From Lingula anatina (taxonomy: Eukaryota > Brachiopoda > Lingulata > Lingulida > Lingulidae): a DNA stretch of 64,000 nucleotides. Location of the stretch: the NCBI RefSeq assembly GCF_001039355.2, contig NW_019775424.1:251740-315739 (forward strand), written 5' to 3'. The translations under genes were made by a program, and so were the position numbers. Under the pieces are notes generated by a model, which saw only the letters and a list, made by a program, of their open reading frames with translations, was not told where the DNA came from and did no database searches. This document shows positions 41,901 to 50,393 of the stretch, in pieces (within the stretch, counting starts at the first letter, position 1; every line of letters begins with the position of its first letter).

Positions 41901-44900
41901 AGGACGCATAGTGCTGCTATGGAGGAGTTCCTGAACGTCATGGGACAGAGAATACAGCTAAAAGATTTCAAAGGGTAGGCACATTGTGCGTTGAAGGAAA
42001 TTTTCGGCATTGATTGATACCTAATTTATGATACTGTCTTTTGTCACATTTAACACAATGACATTGTTCTTGTGTATGTCATACTAAATGCAGTACACAA
42101 TATGTACATGTCAAGTTATTGTCAAAACCTAAGTGTATACAATATAGATACCAATAACATATGTATAAATATGTATTTATTTGATTTTAGTTTTCGTGGT
42201 GGTTTGGATACAAATCATGGTCAGACTGGAGAAGAATCTGTTTACACAAAATTCCGAGACAGAGAAATTATGTTCCATGTGTCAACATTGTTACCCTACA
42301 CTGATATGGATCCACAGCAGGTATAAAAAATTGGTGCACAAAGTCAACTGCTTCTGTTAGCTATGCAATTGTCGTTGTTATCCTGATACTTTCGTTCACT
42401 GTCACATCTAAACCAATGTCACTGTTAGCTTCTGTCATATCTAACACAGTGGCATTGTTTCTCTTCTGTCATACTAAATGCAATTTCACTGTTATCTTAT
42501 GATTTATATATATATTTACTTACACCTGTTTCACTTCTGTACCATGCAGCTGGAGACTGTTGAACAGAAAACCACAAATCCATCAGTCACCTAAAATCAG
42601 CTGTGCGAGGCTGACACAAATACGACCCAGTGCCACATCTATTCAGCATGTCCTTTTTTTTCACATTTCAGTTGCAGAGGAAGAGGCACATAGGCAACGA
42701 CATAGTGTCCATAGTGTTCCAAGATGAGAACACGCCTTTTGTGCCTGATATGATAGCTTCCCACTTCCTGCACACCTTCATAGTTATACAGCCAATCAAT
42801 GCCAATACAGAAAATGTAGCTTACAAGGTAAGTTTTATCTGCAGGTATCATGGTTACATTATATTAAAAGGATTCATATGTCTGTGAGGAAGTTTCAGTT
42901 TGTACTGAAAAAAAAAATGTATATGCCCCCGTTAAAAAAGTGTGCATTTTCTTAAGTAAAGTGAGGGAGAGGATGGCAAAATGTTATTGACACATCTGTA
43001 TGCCAGTAAATCAGGTGACTGGTCCATTCAGGTCATTACCTAGAGAGAGGTTGATATTGCAACGTTGGTCAGTTGCTAATGTGAGGTTTCAATATCAGAG
43101 TTCTACATATTTCTCATTGTGTTCTACTTTTATAAACACTCACTCAAAGGTAGATTTTTAAAACAAGTCTGTAAAACATGCATTATATTAAGTAAAAGTG
43201 GAGGACCAGACAATGAAAAAGTAAATGTTCCTGATATATATTTAATTGTAAGGTTTAGCGCATGTATTCTAATATTGCAGACTATATATCTGATATCACA
43301 TTGTTTTGACTTGCATTTGATTGTTGCTCCCAGGTGTCTGTAACAGCAAGAGATGATGTCCCATTTTTTGGACCAACGCTACCTTCACCTGCTGTGATTG
43401 TAAAGGTATGCATCTCTCTCTCTCTCTCTCTTTCTATCATATGCCTTCAAAATATCACAAGGTCCTTAATCTGATATTCATAATCAATTATGAGGTTATG
43501 AAGTTATTTCCATTAATGTCAGAAATAATTTCCACATTTATTTATTGTTGTTATTTGAATAATTTCAGGGACCAGAATTCAGAGAATTTCTGCTGACCAA
43601 ACTGATAAATGCAGAAAATTCATGTTATAAGGCCCAGACTTTTGCCAAACTGAATGTAAGTTTGAATCTAAAAGCCATGTTTGCCAGTATATTTGTTTGA
43701 AAGATTTCACATAAGTAAAGACTTGAAAGAAATAACAGTACTCATTATAGGAAGAGATGTTGACTTTTATTAGGGATGTGTGTATGAACAGATAATTCTT
43801 TTTGTCTTCAAAAGAATTATATTTTCAGATAGATTATAATTACTCTCTTTATGAGTTATGTTTTCTATGTACATAAAAATTAATCCTATACTTATTTGCA
43901 AATAGTTTATTATTGTACATTCATATTGATAACGATTAATCTTAAAGCGCATTTTTTAAAAATGTAACATTCAACTTTCAGGATCGAACTCGGGCAGCCT
44001 TGCTAGAAACGCTGTATCAAGACTTGCTGAGAAAGAACACTTCACTGTTATCGTACCCAATCAATGGAAAGACAGAAAGCAGCCGATTGGTGGAAACATT
44101 TAAAAAACTGACTGGGCGAGTGCGTACGCAGACGATAGATACTAGTTCCTTGCAAGCGTCAAGAAAATCAGTACTTGCCCCACCCTCTCCTCTAGCAACA
44201 GTGGGAGAGACAAACAAGTCCCCATCTGCAGTAAGTCCTGTTTTATTTTTATAATGTTATTTTGTTTACTTTCTACATTTTATCTGTCAATCTGTTTGAC
44301 ACTGTTTACATTGTTCAAGTCAAATAAACTGTAACAGGACAAACATCATGTTAGCCTATTAATGTACAAAAGATACTAGTAAGCTTAATCATATGCTTTT
44401 TTCTCTAAATCCAGTTTCCAAGATATCAAAATTCTCAAATGAAATATTTTAACCAATTATTATTCTATCTAGGGCAAGAAAGCAATGAAGAGTTTGGCAC
44501 GTCGCTTCTCTAGTGCAGCCTTTGACAGGAAAGAAAAAGATAGCAGTTCAGATAAAAGGTAAGAATTCTCCTCGATATCTGACATAGATACAAGGCAGAA
44601 TTCAGATACTGAATTTCTTTACTTGAGCAAAATAAGGCTCAGCACTGTACAAAAATTATGAAAATGTGAAAAGGAAAAAAAGTATTCACCTTTTGAAATA
44701 TTTGTTTGTAGCAGCTGCCAATGTCGTTTATCAGACAGTCCAAGTGCAAGCAGTATCAATCAGTCATTTAAGACCTGCAGTCCCCCCTCCAGCCCAGCCT
44801 CTAGTCAAGGAAGTAGTGGAAAATCAAGGTGAGTTACATTTGTTCAGTTTTTTATAAACAGTTACAATCAGTCAATTAGGACCTGTAGTCCCCTTTCCTC

Positions 44901-47145
44901 ATAGCTTCTCTAACCGAGCTGATAGTGAACCCTTTTTTTAAACAAAGTTTATTTAAGAAGGGGGCACGTCCCATAATTATAGCATTATATGATCTTCTTA
45001 TGAGAACTAAAGAATAAATTATGAGTTGGTATATTAAGTTAAAACGAATTTGATTAATAAAATAATTTCCTTGTGTTACAGACAAAGTCAAAGCAAAATG
45101 CAGATATCTCCCTCCAACTCTACCAGTAGTTTCAACAGCATTATAGATGAAGGAATTGTTGAACAGCAGTTTATTCATGATCATGATGACTCTGACACAG
45201 GACTGGTAAGGGAAATCAGATAACTGTAATAGATTATTTAAAACTCAGTGAGTGAGAGAAGTGGTTGGGTGAGTGAGTGAGTGGCTGGGGTGGGTGGGTA
45301 GGTGGGCAGATGGGTGTTTAATGAAGGTTGNNNNNNNNNNNNNNNNNNNNNNNNNNNNNNNNNNNNNNNNNNNNNNNNNNNNNNNNNNNNNNNNNNNNNN
45401 NNNNNNNNNNNNNNNNNNNNNNNNNNNNNNNNNNNNNNNNNNNNNNNNNNNNNNNNNNNNNNNNNNNNNNNNNNNNNNNNNNNNNNNNNNNNNNNNNNNN
45501 NNNNNNNNNNNNNNNNNNNNNNNNNNNNNNNNNNNNNNNNAGATGGGTGTTTAATAAAGGTTGGGTGGGTGGGTAGGTGGGCAGGTGGGTGTTTAATGAA
45601 GGTGAGGTGGGTGGGTAGGTGGGCAGATGGGTGTTTAATGAAGGTGGGGTGGGTGGGGGAGTAAATGGGTGTGTGGGGTGTCTGGTTGTGGGGTGTCTGG
45701 GTGGATAAGTAGAAGGTAGTAGATGGAAAGCATGTAAAATACAGAATGAGCACGTAGGTGGCGGGGGGGGGGGAAGAGAAGTGAAATGTGTGTTTGTAGG
45801 TAGGTGAGCAGACAAGGATGGGGGAGGGAGTGTATGGGTTTGTGGGTGGTTGCTTTCCTTGACCTGCTCAGTGGTTCCCAGCAAAGTAAATTAAACATTG
45901 TAAATGATATTGTGACTATGAGAAAGGTGGTTTTACTGTTTTTATATTATTTTTTTTTTATCATTTTAGGAGAGCATGTCATCTGCTGAGACCCCAAATT
46001 GTAAAAGAATATCCTTTTCCCACAGCTTCAGTGAGGACCACTCAAGTTTAGCATTTATGACAGATGAAGGTAGGTATACCAGTTACGAGTTTTGAGAATG
46101 ATTTGTAAAAGAATTGATTTTGAAAAGAAGTATTAAATTGGATAAAAATACTTTGATACATTATCATTAAATCTGAATCTATTCTAAGTGAAATCACCTT
46201 AGCTGAAGAATGAATTTCAATTCTGTGGCACATCATGTAGTTTCATGTTTTAACTGAGAAGGCATTTTTGTAGTACATTTATAAATAGAGTAGAAGATGT
46301 ATTTCTCAATTAACTGTAAAAGTTTGTCCTTTTATTTGTTTACAGATATTTTAAAGCAGATAGAAGTTCTGAAAGTGGACATTGGCAAACTGAAGCATGA
46401 GAAATCAGACCTACTAAAGCAGAATGCGGTAAGAATTAAAACATTATTTTCGTAAAGTAACACCCCATTTCCATAGATTTTTAGATCGATCTATCCCTGT
46501 GGGGAGTCTCACTAGATTACTGTCAGCTTGGCCGGCTTAAGCGTCTGTCCCGCCTACTAAAAGCTGTAAGGGGGTAATTAACTATGGTGCCCGCTCGGCT
46601 GACTGCAATTTAGCGTGAACCCCCAGGGAGTTAGGTCGATCTAAAACTTAATCTTTAGATCGATCTAAATCTCTGGGAAAGCACCCTAAGATCAAAAGAC
46701 TATTTCTGCAGAAAGCTGTAGAATATTTTTAAACTGTGGATAAACTGTGAAATAATGAAGTGCTGAATTGTAGGCATTTTCTGAAAAGACTTTTGTCAAT
46801 GTAGAATACATGTAATTACTTTTAACAGTTTCTAGGTGATAATTGGTGATTTGAATATGTAACATTATTTCCTGGAAGTTTTAGTTCCTCTGAAAATGAA
46901 GTGGCAATTACCTCCTGTGGCATTTGATTTGAAGGGAACTTGATAATTTTAGAGTATTAACAAGAATGCATTGATTATTTGTGTAACGTACATTGTCATT
47001 TTTCAACTTTCAGACAAATCAGAAAGAAATCAAAAAATTAAAAGAGAAAGAAATCCGTCTTTCAACAGAATTGCAAACAGCGCACAAAGAGATCCACAGG
47101 TTACGGACAGTTATGGCGGACATTAGTCCCGAGGCAACTGTGTGA
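15473..47145 (+). CDS. RAP1GAP: Rap1 GTPase-activating protein (LIM-like / GoLoco / RapGAP / coiled coil), multi-exon gene
   Basis: Accelerates GTP hydrolysis by Rap GTPases; GoLoco motifs bind GDP-bound G-alpha i/o in this family. Exons with matching phases: 15473-15537, 18335-18412 (or to 18394), 27955-27987, 36344-36431, 36913-36996, 38274-38354, 39908-39955 (optional), 40174-40362, 40654-40890, 41353-41436, 41874-41974, 42191-42320, 42672-42827, 43334-43405, 43569-43655, 43982-44230, 44473-44558, 44712-44828, 45082-45205, 45970-46069, 46346-46428, 47014-47145. Joined length is 2424 nt, about 807 aa. All have AG acceptors and GT donors. Residues about 22-75 are LIM-like, 89-143 two GoLoco motifs, 160-490 the RapGAP domain with [10 protein letters not shown] (thumb Asn near residue 415), then Ser-rich sequence, then a coiled coil (about 737-807). 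The domain core closely matches vertebrate RAP1GAP/RAP1GAP2. The catalytic part is certain; the 5' exons are less so because a central LIM segment was not found. Confidence 0.9.
16467..16510 (+). repeat. Dispersed 45-bp repeat, copy also at 26945-26988
   Basis: GGTTATCCTGAATTCACATA GGAAGAATTAGTG here versus AGTTATCCTGATTTCACTTA GGAAGAATTAGTG just before the alternative first exon. Origin unknown. Confidence 0.6.
18335..18412 (+). CDS. RAP1GAP: RAP1GAP exon with first half of a LIM-like zinc site (CxxCGEK)
   Basis: Follows the acceptor TGTTGATTCCTAG. With the two bases carried from the first exon it reads [16 protein letters not shown], a typical start of a LIM domain (C-x2-C-G-E-K). Two donors are possible, ACTTG/GTTAGA (end 18394) and ACAAG/GTCCTA (end 18412). 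Both leave phase 2 and both are weak. Either joins in frame to 27955, but the canonical middle of a LIM domain (HxxCxxC) would then be missing. Confidence 0.5.
20451..20538 (+). repeat. GA then TG microsatellites
   Basis: GAGAGAGAG at 20451-20465 and about 20 TG units at 20495-20536; three overlapping frames here are repeat translations. Confidence 0.95.
20774..20774. other. Contig join (single N)
   Basis: One N between a C-rich end and TCGACAG. No overlap between flanks was seen, so sequence of unknown length may be missing here, in the interval where the central LIM exon is expected. Confidence 0.6.
20838..20955 (+). CDS. Candidate exon encoding a start codon and one transmembrane helix
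   Basis: Flanked by a strong acceptor (TTTTTTTCCTTCTAG) and a GTATGA donor. ATG at 20839 opens 39 codons: a short N-terminus, a roughly 20-residue hydrophobic stretch ([18 protein letters not shown]), then MRKNRP, which predicts a cytosolic C-terminus. Cys residues lie in and beside the helix. It ends in phase 0, so it cannot join the 27955 exon (an immediate stop results), but it can join any phase-0 RAP1GAP exon such as 36913 or 40174. It could equally be a chance frame or belong to another gene. It lies 64 bp after the N at 20774. Confidence 0.35.
21036..21074 (+). repeat. CA microsatellite
   Basis: About 15 CA units, downstream of the candidate transmembrane exon. Confidence 0.95.
22317..22564. 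mobile_element. Palindromic MITE with roughly 100-bp inverted arms
   Basis: Left arm runs through ATCATAGTAGTCAGAC, GACTCTTGCTGAATGCAGTC and AGATTAACA; the right arm is its imperfect reverse complement ending CTACTATGAT...TTCATTGTGAATACA. Arms of the same family occur singly at 4925-5015 and 23300-23400. Confidence 0.75.
23003..23089 (+). repeat. Compound CA-GA microsatellite
   Basis: About 14 CA units followed directly by about 29 GA units. Confidence 0.95.
23300..23400 (+). repeat. Partial copy of the 22317-22564 MITE arm
   Basis: GGAACTCTCACTGAATACAA, TCAGTTTAACAGGCTAGCAT and GCCTCCTC match the other copies. Confidence 0.6.
24520..24567 (+). repeat. TG microsatellite
   Basis: About 23 TG units. 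Confidence 0.95.
26575..26925 (+). repeat. Degenerate tandem repeat upstream of alternative first exon
   Basis: Recurring blocks GAAAAGTTAATTTACCAG, GGATTTCATGCAGTAAGCAC, GAAATCAACTTACAGAATG, GATTGAGGAAAAAACAATTA and GCCAAAAAT at spacings near 170-180 bp. No coding frame. Confidence 0.75.
26989..27242 (+). CDS. RAP1GAP: Alternative first coding exon of RAP1GAP
   Basis: ATG opens 84 codons ending in ...[13 protein letters not shown] plus GA, followed by a perfect GTAAGT donor. Phase 2 matches the exon at 27955, where GA+G gives Glu before CDAPLTL. The segment [15 protein letters not shown] resembles the GRKR-x-S-x-x-G start known from vertebrate RAP1GAP and RAP1GAP2 N-termini. RRRSMS is a basophilic-kinase-type site. 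This isoform would lack the N-terminal half of the LIM-like site. A degenerate tandem repeat lies just upstream. Confidence 0.6.
27955..27987 (+). CDS. RAP1GAP: RAP1GAP 33-nt exon, second half of LIM-like site begins
   Basis: Between acceptor CTTGTCATTGCAG and donor GTAAGG. Starts with one base completing a codon, then [10 protein letters not shown], and ends with AG. Joined to 36344 this gives [13 protein letters not shown] then NVYCEKHVP, the standard last half of a LIM finger (C..., then YC-x2-H). Confidence 0.8.
28028..28194. mobile_element. Small TIR element, 167 bp, 5-bp target duplication
   Basis: Begins CAGGGGCGGATTTAG and ends CTGGATCCGCCCCTG, inverted termini of about 15 bp with two mismatches. 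Flanked on both sides by TTATT (28023-28027, 28195-28199). Internal repeats of GGAAGACGGTCA. A non-autonomous DNA transposon of uncertain superfamily. Confidence 0.75.
28563..28712 (+). repeat. CA/CAT-rich microsatellite
   Basis: CA repeat followed by interrupted CACATG and CATACA units. Confidence 0.9.
30001..30075. repeat. Perfect 75-bp palindrome (37-bp arms, 1-nt centre)
   Basis: Arm GTTGGCAGAAAGTCTGGCAT through AATATGCCA is followed after one A by its exact reverse complement ending CTTTCTGCCAAC. No matching flanks and no target duplication seen. Intronic in RAP1GAP. Confidence 0.9.
30795..31110 (+). repeat. Dispersed repeat, AAAGGTCCAC...TTGCTGGCTA family
   Basis: Contains TCTGAATCAAAAGCTAG, GACAAAGGTCCACTTTTTCA, AAAAAGTACCACC and AATGCTGGCTACAGGC. 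Related pieces lie at 5085-5240 (CCAAAGGTCCACATTTTCAG, AAAAAGAACCTCCTTTT, TTGCTGGCTATGGG) and about 7880-8070 (GAATCAAAAATGGCTCTAG, AAAAGGTCCATATTTTTAAG, ACTATGGGCCAAC). Confidence 0.55.
31128..31190 (+). repeat. CA-rich microsatellite
   Basis: Interrupted CA units with ATGCACACATGC. Confidence 0.9.
31793..33718 (+). mobile_element. 5'-truncated non-LTR retrotransposon (CR1/Jockey-type) reverse transcriptase
   Basis: Open frame of over 640 codons in the RAP1GAP intron 27988-36343, same strand as the gene. N-terminal 200 residues are the linker typical before the RT of these LINEs ([20 protein letters not shown]). RT motifs in order: [47 protein letters not shown] (about 373-388), [13 protein letters not shown] (about 434), FYADDTQLY (about 466, catalytic YADD intact), then [11 protein letters not shown] and [10 protein letters not shown]. 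No endonuclease domain is present, hence 5' truncation. The frame runs into the N at 33719 within the conserved C-terminal HITPI motif, so the 3' end is lost at a contig join. The intact frame implies a young insertion. Confidence 0.9.
33719..33719. other. Contig join (single N) inside the LINE
   Basis: The RT frame breaks at this base within a conserved motif and the sequence after it no longer looks like the LINE. Confidence 0.7.
35264..35327 (+). repeat. CT microsatellite
   Basis: About 28 CT units. Confidence 0.95.
36344..36431 (+). CDS. RAP1GAP: RAP1GAP exon completing LIM-like site
   Basis: Acceptor TTTTTTCTTTCCAG, donor GTAAGT. Encodes [15 protein letters not shown], matching the YC-x2-H-x-P end of LIM domains, then a short charged linker ([14 protein letters not shown]). 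It ends in phase 0 directly before the GoLoco exons. The upstream intron is over 8 kb and carries the LINE. Confidence 0.85.
36690..36924 (+). repeat. Tandem duplication carrying a splice acceptor (two units of about 117 bp)
   Basis: CTTTTTACCAAAAAACA, GGGGGTATTCATATAATTAC and TTTTTTAGACCAATGATTTC occur twice, 117 bp apart. The second acceptor precedes GoLoco exon 1; the first (exon start 36796) would run into TAA after 21 codons, so it is a decoy. Confidence 0.85.
36913..36996 (+). CDS. RAP1GAP: RAP1GAP GoLoco exon 1
   Basis: 28 codons, phase 0 to 0, donor [26 protein letters not shown] is a GoLoco motif: a hydrophobic helix followed by Q-x-x-R-x-[DE]-[DE]-Q-R, whose final Arg contacts the nucleotide of GDP-bound G-alpha in known structures. 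The acceptor region and the first 12 exon bases are tandemly duplicated just upstream (decoy acceptor before 36796). Confidence 0.92.
37769..37916. mobile_element. MITE, CATTCAGAAC family (intronic, degenerate)
   Basis: ACAGATCTGCAGGTCAAATA, TGGCTAACTGGCTTAAAAGG ... GGGTCAGCCATATTTAGTCC ACAGATC; same palindromic plan as 3480-3656. Lies between the two GoLoco exons. Confidence 0.65.
37942..38152. mobile_element. MITE-like inverted repeat between the GoLoco exons
   Basis: Left arm TCATATGAAAAATCTATTTT, ATCGCGGTATCTTGTGATCA; right arm TGATCACAAGATACCGCGAA, AGAAAATAGATTTTTCATAC. Arms of about 45-50 bp, with a 15-bp insertion in the right arm, around a GC-richer centre of about 90 bp. Confidence 0.75.
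38274..38354 (+). CDS. RAP1GAP: RAP1GAP GoLoco exon 2
   Basis: 27 codons, phase 0 to 0, acceptor TATATCATTTCTTTCAG, weaker donor [26 protein letters not shown] is a second complete GoLoco motif. It parallels the previous exon, with the shared core QSQR-x-[DE]-[DE]-QRCE-[ML]-P. The two exons are evident duplicates and could be used together or as alternatives without changing frame. Confidence 0.9.
38888..38933 (+). repeat. TG microsatellite
   Basis: About 22 TG units in the intron after GoLoco exon 2. Confidence 0.95.
39908..39955 (+). CDS. RAP1GAP: Candidate 48-nt optional RAP1GAP exon
   Basis: Acceptor ATTTTATATTTATAG and perfect donor ATG/GTAAGT enclose 16 codons, [16 protein letters not shown], in phase 0 to 0 between the second GoLoco exon and the RapGAP exons. 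It would insert a charged linker without frame change. No family counterpart is recognised. Confidence 0.45.
40174..43655 (+). CDS. RAP1GAP: RAP1GAP exons for the RapGAP catalytic domain
   Basis: Eight exons (40174-40362, 40654-40890, 41353-41436, 41874-41974, 42191-42320, 42672-42827, 43334-43405, 43569-43655). Landmarks in order: [131 protein letters not shown] and [16 protein letters not shown]. These are hallmarks of the Rap1GAP family. The catalytic Asn of HIGND is intact and no frameshift is seen. The donor at 40891 is GTTGGT (weak at +3). Confidence 0.95.
43982..46069 (+). CDS. RAP1GAP: RAP1GAP exons for post-catalytic Ser-rich region
   Basis: Exons 43982-44230, 44473-44558, 44712-44828, 45082-45205, 45970-46069. 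They open with [19 protein letters not shown], the conserved end of the family core. Then come a basic segment ([12 protein letters not shown]), [17 protein letters not shown], and Ser/Pro-rich stretches such as [14 protein letters not shown] and an acidic HDHDDSDTG, likely phosphoregulated by analogy with vertebrate homologues. The acceptor at 44712 is TAGCAG, a NAGNAG pair that could add or drop one residue. The intron 45206-45969 contains a G-rich minisatellite and 210 Ns. Confidence 0.85.
45240..45665 (+). repeat. G-rich minisatellite with 210-N gap in RAP1GAP intron
   Basis: Unit of about 42 bp: GGTGGGTGGGTAGGTGGGCA then GATGGGTGTTTAATGAAGGT. The N run 45331-45540 is a gap within the array, so its true length is unknown. 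Frames on both strands here read repeat only. Confidence 0.9.
46346..47145 (+). CDS. RAP1GAP: RAP1GAP last two exons, C-terminal coiled coil and stop
   Basis: Exons 46346-46428 and 47014-47145 (TGA at 47143-47145). Together they encode about 70 residues rich in heptad Leu/Ile with K/E ([41 protein letters not shown]), a predicted parallel coiled coil, ending ISPEATV. The family members I know from vertebrates end without such a zipper, whereas the related SIPA1-type RapGAPs do have one. A palindromic element lies in the intron between these exons (46461-46687). Confidence 0.85.
46461..46687 (+). mobile_element. Palindromic MITE with AGATCGATCT termini (copy 1)
   Basis: Starts CCCCATTTCCATAGATTTTT, AGATCGATCT and ends AGATCGATCTAAATCTCTGG GAAAGC, imperfect inverted termini of about 25 bp. 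A full-length copy lies in reverse orientation at 61736-61962. Inside the last RAP1GAP intron; its 3' part begins the duplicated contig at 48527. Confidence 0.8.
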
Positions 47146-48525
47146 TCACATGACCATAAGCCAAAGCTGTGTTGTCTAGCTGGTAATGAATATATTTTCC
47201 TAGGCAGATTCATCTTAACAAACAGTTTTCACCACAAGTGAAAGCAGTTGACCTCGGACAATATTGAAGCTATTTGTTGTAGAGGGCTAACACACAGTTT
47301 TCTTTCACTGAAAACTTTAAAAGGAGAGCAACAAAGTTTCTTTGAATCACAGACACATCTTGTGCAAGTTTGACACCAGGGGTGACAATGAACATTTGAA
47401 AACAGACTTTCACTCATTCTCTTAGAAAAACAGGAAACTATGTTTGAATTATGAACTTCTCAGACATACCTGTGGGGTTTTCTCTTTGAATTAAAGCAAA
47501 GGAATAGACATTCTTTGAGGACATCCTTTGCAAAATTAAGAGAAACATCTGAAATGCCAGTTCTATGTGGTGACCAAGCAAAGTAATCTTGAAGAAGTAT
47601 GGACACCTCTGTTCCAAATGAAGAAGACAATCTCATCTGGCAGACTTTACATAAGAATGCTGCTCAAGTATTTTAATTATAATAATAATGATTAAATAAT
47701 GATTGATATAATTGATAAATGAGTCATATTGTCCACTGAAAATGGGTTTTGCATTTGTCCAAGTCAATTCACAAAGCAAAAGTGGCTGTGAGAAGTGAAA
47801 AAATTGTGATGAATAATGGTTCTGGGTTGGTGAAAATATGAGCTAATGATAGTGTATGGGGCAAGCTTATAATCACAATCCTCTAATCTTTCTGTTGTTG
47901 CATTTTTAAAAGTAATTATGTTTTAAACACAAATTGTAATAATTCAGGTGCACATTGGGTGTAGTTTCTATGTTTGCTGAATATGGATTTTATTAATGTG
48001 GCAAAGTTAACATCCTTTGTGAAGCAAATTGTTTTACTGCATTTTAAGAGCATAAATAATTTTAAATAATTGCATCCTCTTTATAGGTTGAACCTGATTA
48101 GTTTTAAAGATAAAAAAATGCAACAATAAAATAGAGGTTTTTAAACACTCCTTTTAAAATTCAGTTTAACTGAGTTGTCACAGATGACCCGTGGACTATG
48201 CTGGACTTGTAACCAAATGGCGTTTACAAAAGTAAAACTGCTTAATCACTGCATAAAAGACATTTGGTTATGTCATTACCATAAATTGTATGCTGTGCAT
48301 TAACGCTAAGTAACTCTATTTAAATGTCACTGCTTCAGAGTGGAAACTTTTTAAAAATATTTAAATCAGCAGGTGACACAAAGAGTAATACACAGTCACT
48401 GTCAGGTGTTATCTTAAAAGCTGGTGGATTTCTGTCAAACTTCAAGATTTTTGCTGCCATATTTTGTGTTCTTTTTCATTAATTCCATATTTATTAAAAC
48501 TGTACATTATGTATTGTAAATATCT

Positions 48526-48526
48526 N
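48526..48526. other. Contig join (single N) creating the 1.87-kb duplication
   Basis: Left contig ends at ...GTAAATATCT; the right contig starts inside the 46461 MITE and repeats the same 1867 bases before continuing past ATCTATCTTCC. Confidence 0.9.
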
Positions 48527-50393
48527 ATCGATCTAAATCTCTGGGAAAGCACCCTAAGATCAAAAGACTATTTCTGCAGAAAGCTGTAGAATATTTTTAA
48601 ACTGTGGATAAACTGTGAAATAATGAAGTGCTGAATTGTAGGCATTTTCTGAAAAGACTTTTGTCAATGTAGAATACATGTAATTACTTTTAACAGTTTC
48701 TAGGTGATAATTGGTGATTTGAATATGTAACATTATTTCCTGGAAGTTTTAGTTCCTCTGAAAATGAAGTGGCAATTACCTCCTGTGGCATTTGATTTGA
48801 AGGGAACTTGATAATTTTAGAGTATTAACAAGAATGCATTGATTATTTGTGTAACGTACATTGTCATTTTTCAACTTTCAGACAAATCAGAAAGAAATCA
48901 AAAAATTAAAAGAGAAAGAAATCCGTCTTTCAACAGAATTGCAAACAGCGCACAAAGAGATCCACAGGTTACGGACAGTTATGGCGGACATTAGTCCCGA
49001 GGCAACTGTGTGATCACATGACCATAAGCCAAAGCTGTGTTGTCTAGCTGGTAATGAATATATTTTCCTAGGCAGATTCATCTTAACAAACAGTTTTCAC
49101 CACAAGTGAAAGCAGTTGACCTCGGACAATATTGAAGCTATTTGTTGTAGAGGGCTAACACACAGTTTTCTTTCACTGAAAACTTTAAAAGGAGAGCAAC
49201 AAAGTTTCTTTGAATCACAGACACATCTTGTGCAAGTTTGACACCAGGGGTGACAATGAACATTTGAAAACAGACTTTCACTCATTCTCTTAGAAAAACA
49301 GGAAACTATGTTTGAATTATGAACTTCTCAGACATACCTGTGGGGTTTTCTCTTTGAATTAAAGCAAAGGAATAGACATTCTTTGAGGACATCCTTTGCA
49401 AAATTAAGAGAAACATCTGAAATGCCAGTTCTATGTGGTGACCAAGCAAAGTAATCTTGAAGAAGTATGGACACCTCTGTTCCAAATGAAGAAGACAATC
49501 TCATCTGGCAGACTTTACATAAGAATGCTGCTCAAGTATTTTAATTATAATAATAATGATTAAATAATGATTGATATAATTGATAAATGAGTCATATTGT
49601 CCACTGAAAATGGGTTTTGCATTTGTCCAAGTCAATTCACAAAGCAAAAGTGGCTGTGAGAAGTGAAAAAATTGTGATGAATAATGGTTCTGGGTTGGTG
49701 AAAATATGAGCTAATGATAGTGTATGGGGCAAGCTTATAATCACAATCCTCTAATCTTTCTGTTGTTGCATTTTTAAAAGTAATTATGTTTTAAACACAA
49801 ATTGTAATAATTCAGGTGCACATTGGGTGTAGTTTCTATGTTTGCTGAATATGGATTTTATTAATGTGGCAAAGTTAACATCCTTTGTGAAGCAAATTGT
49901 TTTACTGCATTTTAAGAGCATAAATAATTTTAAATAATTGCATCCTCTTTATAGGTTGAACCTGATTAGTTTTAAAGATAAAAAAATGCAACAATAAAAT
50001 AGAGGTTTTTAAACACTCCTTTTAAAATTCAGTTTAACTGAGTTGTCACAGATGACCCGTGGACTATGCTGGACTTGTAACCAAATGGCGTTTACAAAAG
50101 TAAAACTGCTTAATCACTGCATAAAAGACATTTGGTTATGTCATTACCATAAATTGTATGCTGTGCATTAACGCTAAGTAACTCTATTTAAATGTCACTG
50201 CTTCAGAGTGGAAACTTTTTAAAAATATTTAAATCAGCAGGTGACACAAAGAGTAATACACAGTCACTGTCAGGTGTTATCTTAAAAGCTGGTGGATTTC
50301 TGTCAAACTTCAAGATTTTTGCTGCCATATTTTGTGTTCTTTTTCATTAATTCCATATTTATTAAAACTGTACATTATGTATTGTAAATATCT
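48527..50393 (+). repeat. Exact copy of 46659-48525, assembly duplication containing a second RAP1GAP last exon
   Basis: The 1867 bases after the N at 48526 repeat the 1867 bases before it at a constant offset of 1868; every stretch I compared is identical. The copy starts inside the palindromic element of 46461-46687 and carries a second terminal exon (48882-49013, stop 49011-49013). Identity plus a one-base N between the copies indicates two overlapping contigs placed end to end. Confidence 0.9.

Noticed and set aside
45238-45898. Long frames across the N gap
   Set aside because: Minisatellite and N bases only, inside a RAP1GAP intron.
47019-49285. Minus-strand frames duplicated at 47.0-47.4 and 48.9-49.3 kb
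   Set aside because: Antisense of the RAP1GAP last exon and 3' UTR, repeated by the assembly artefact.
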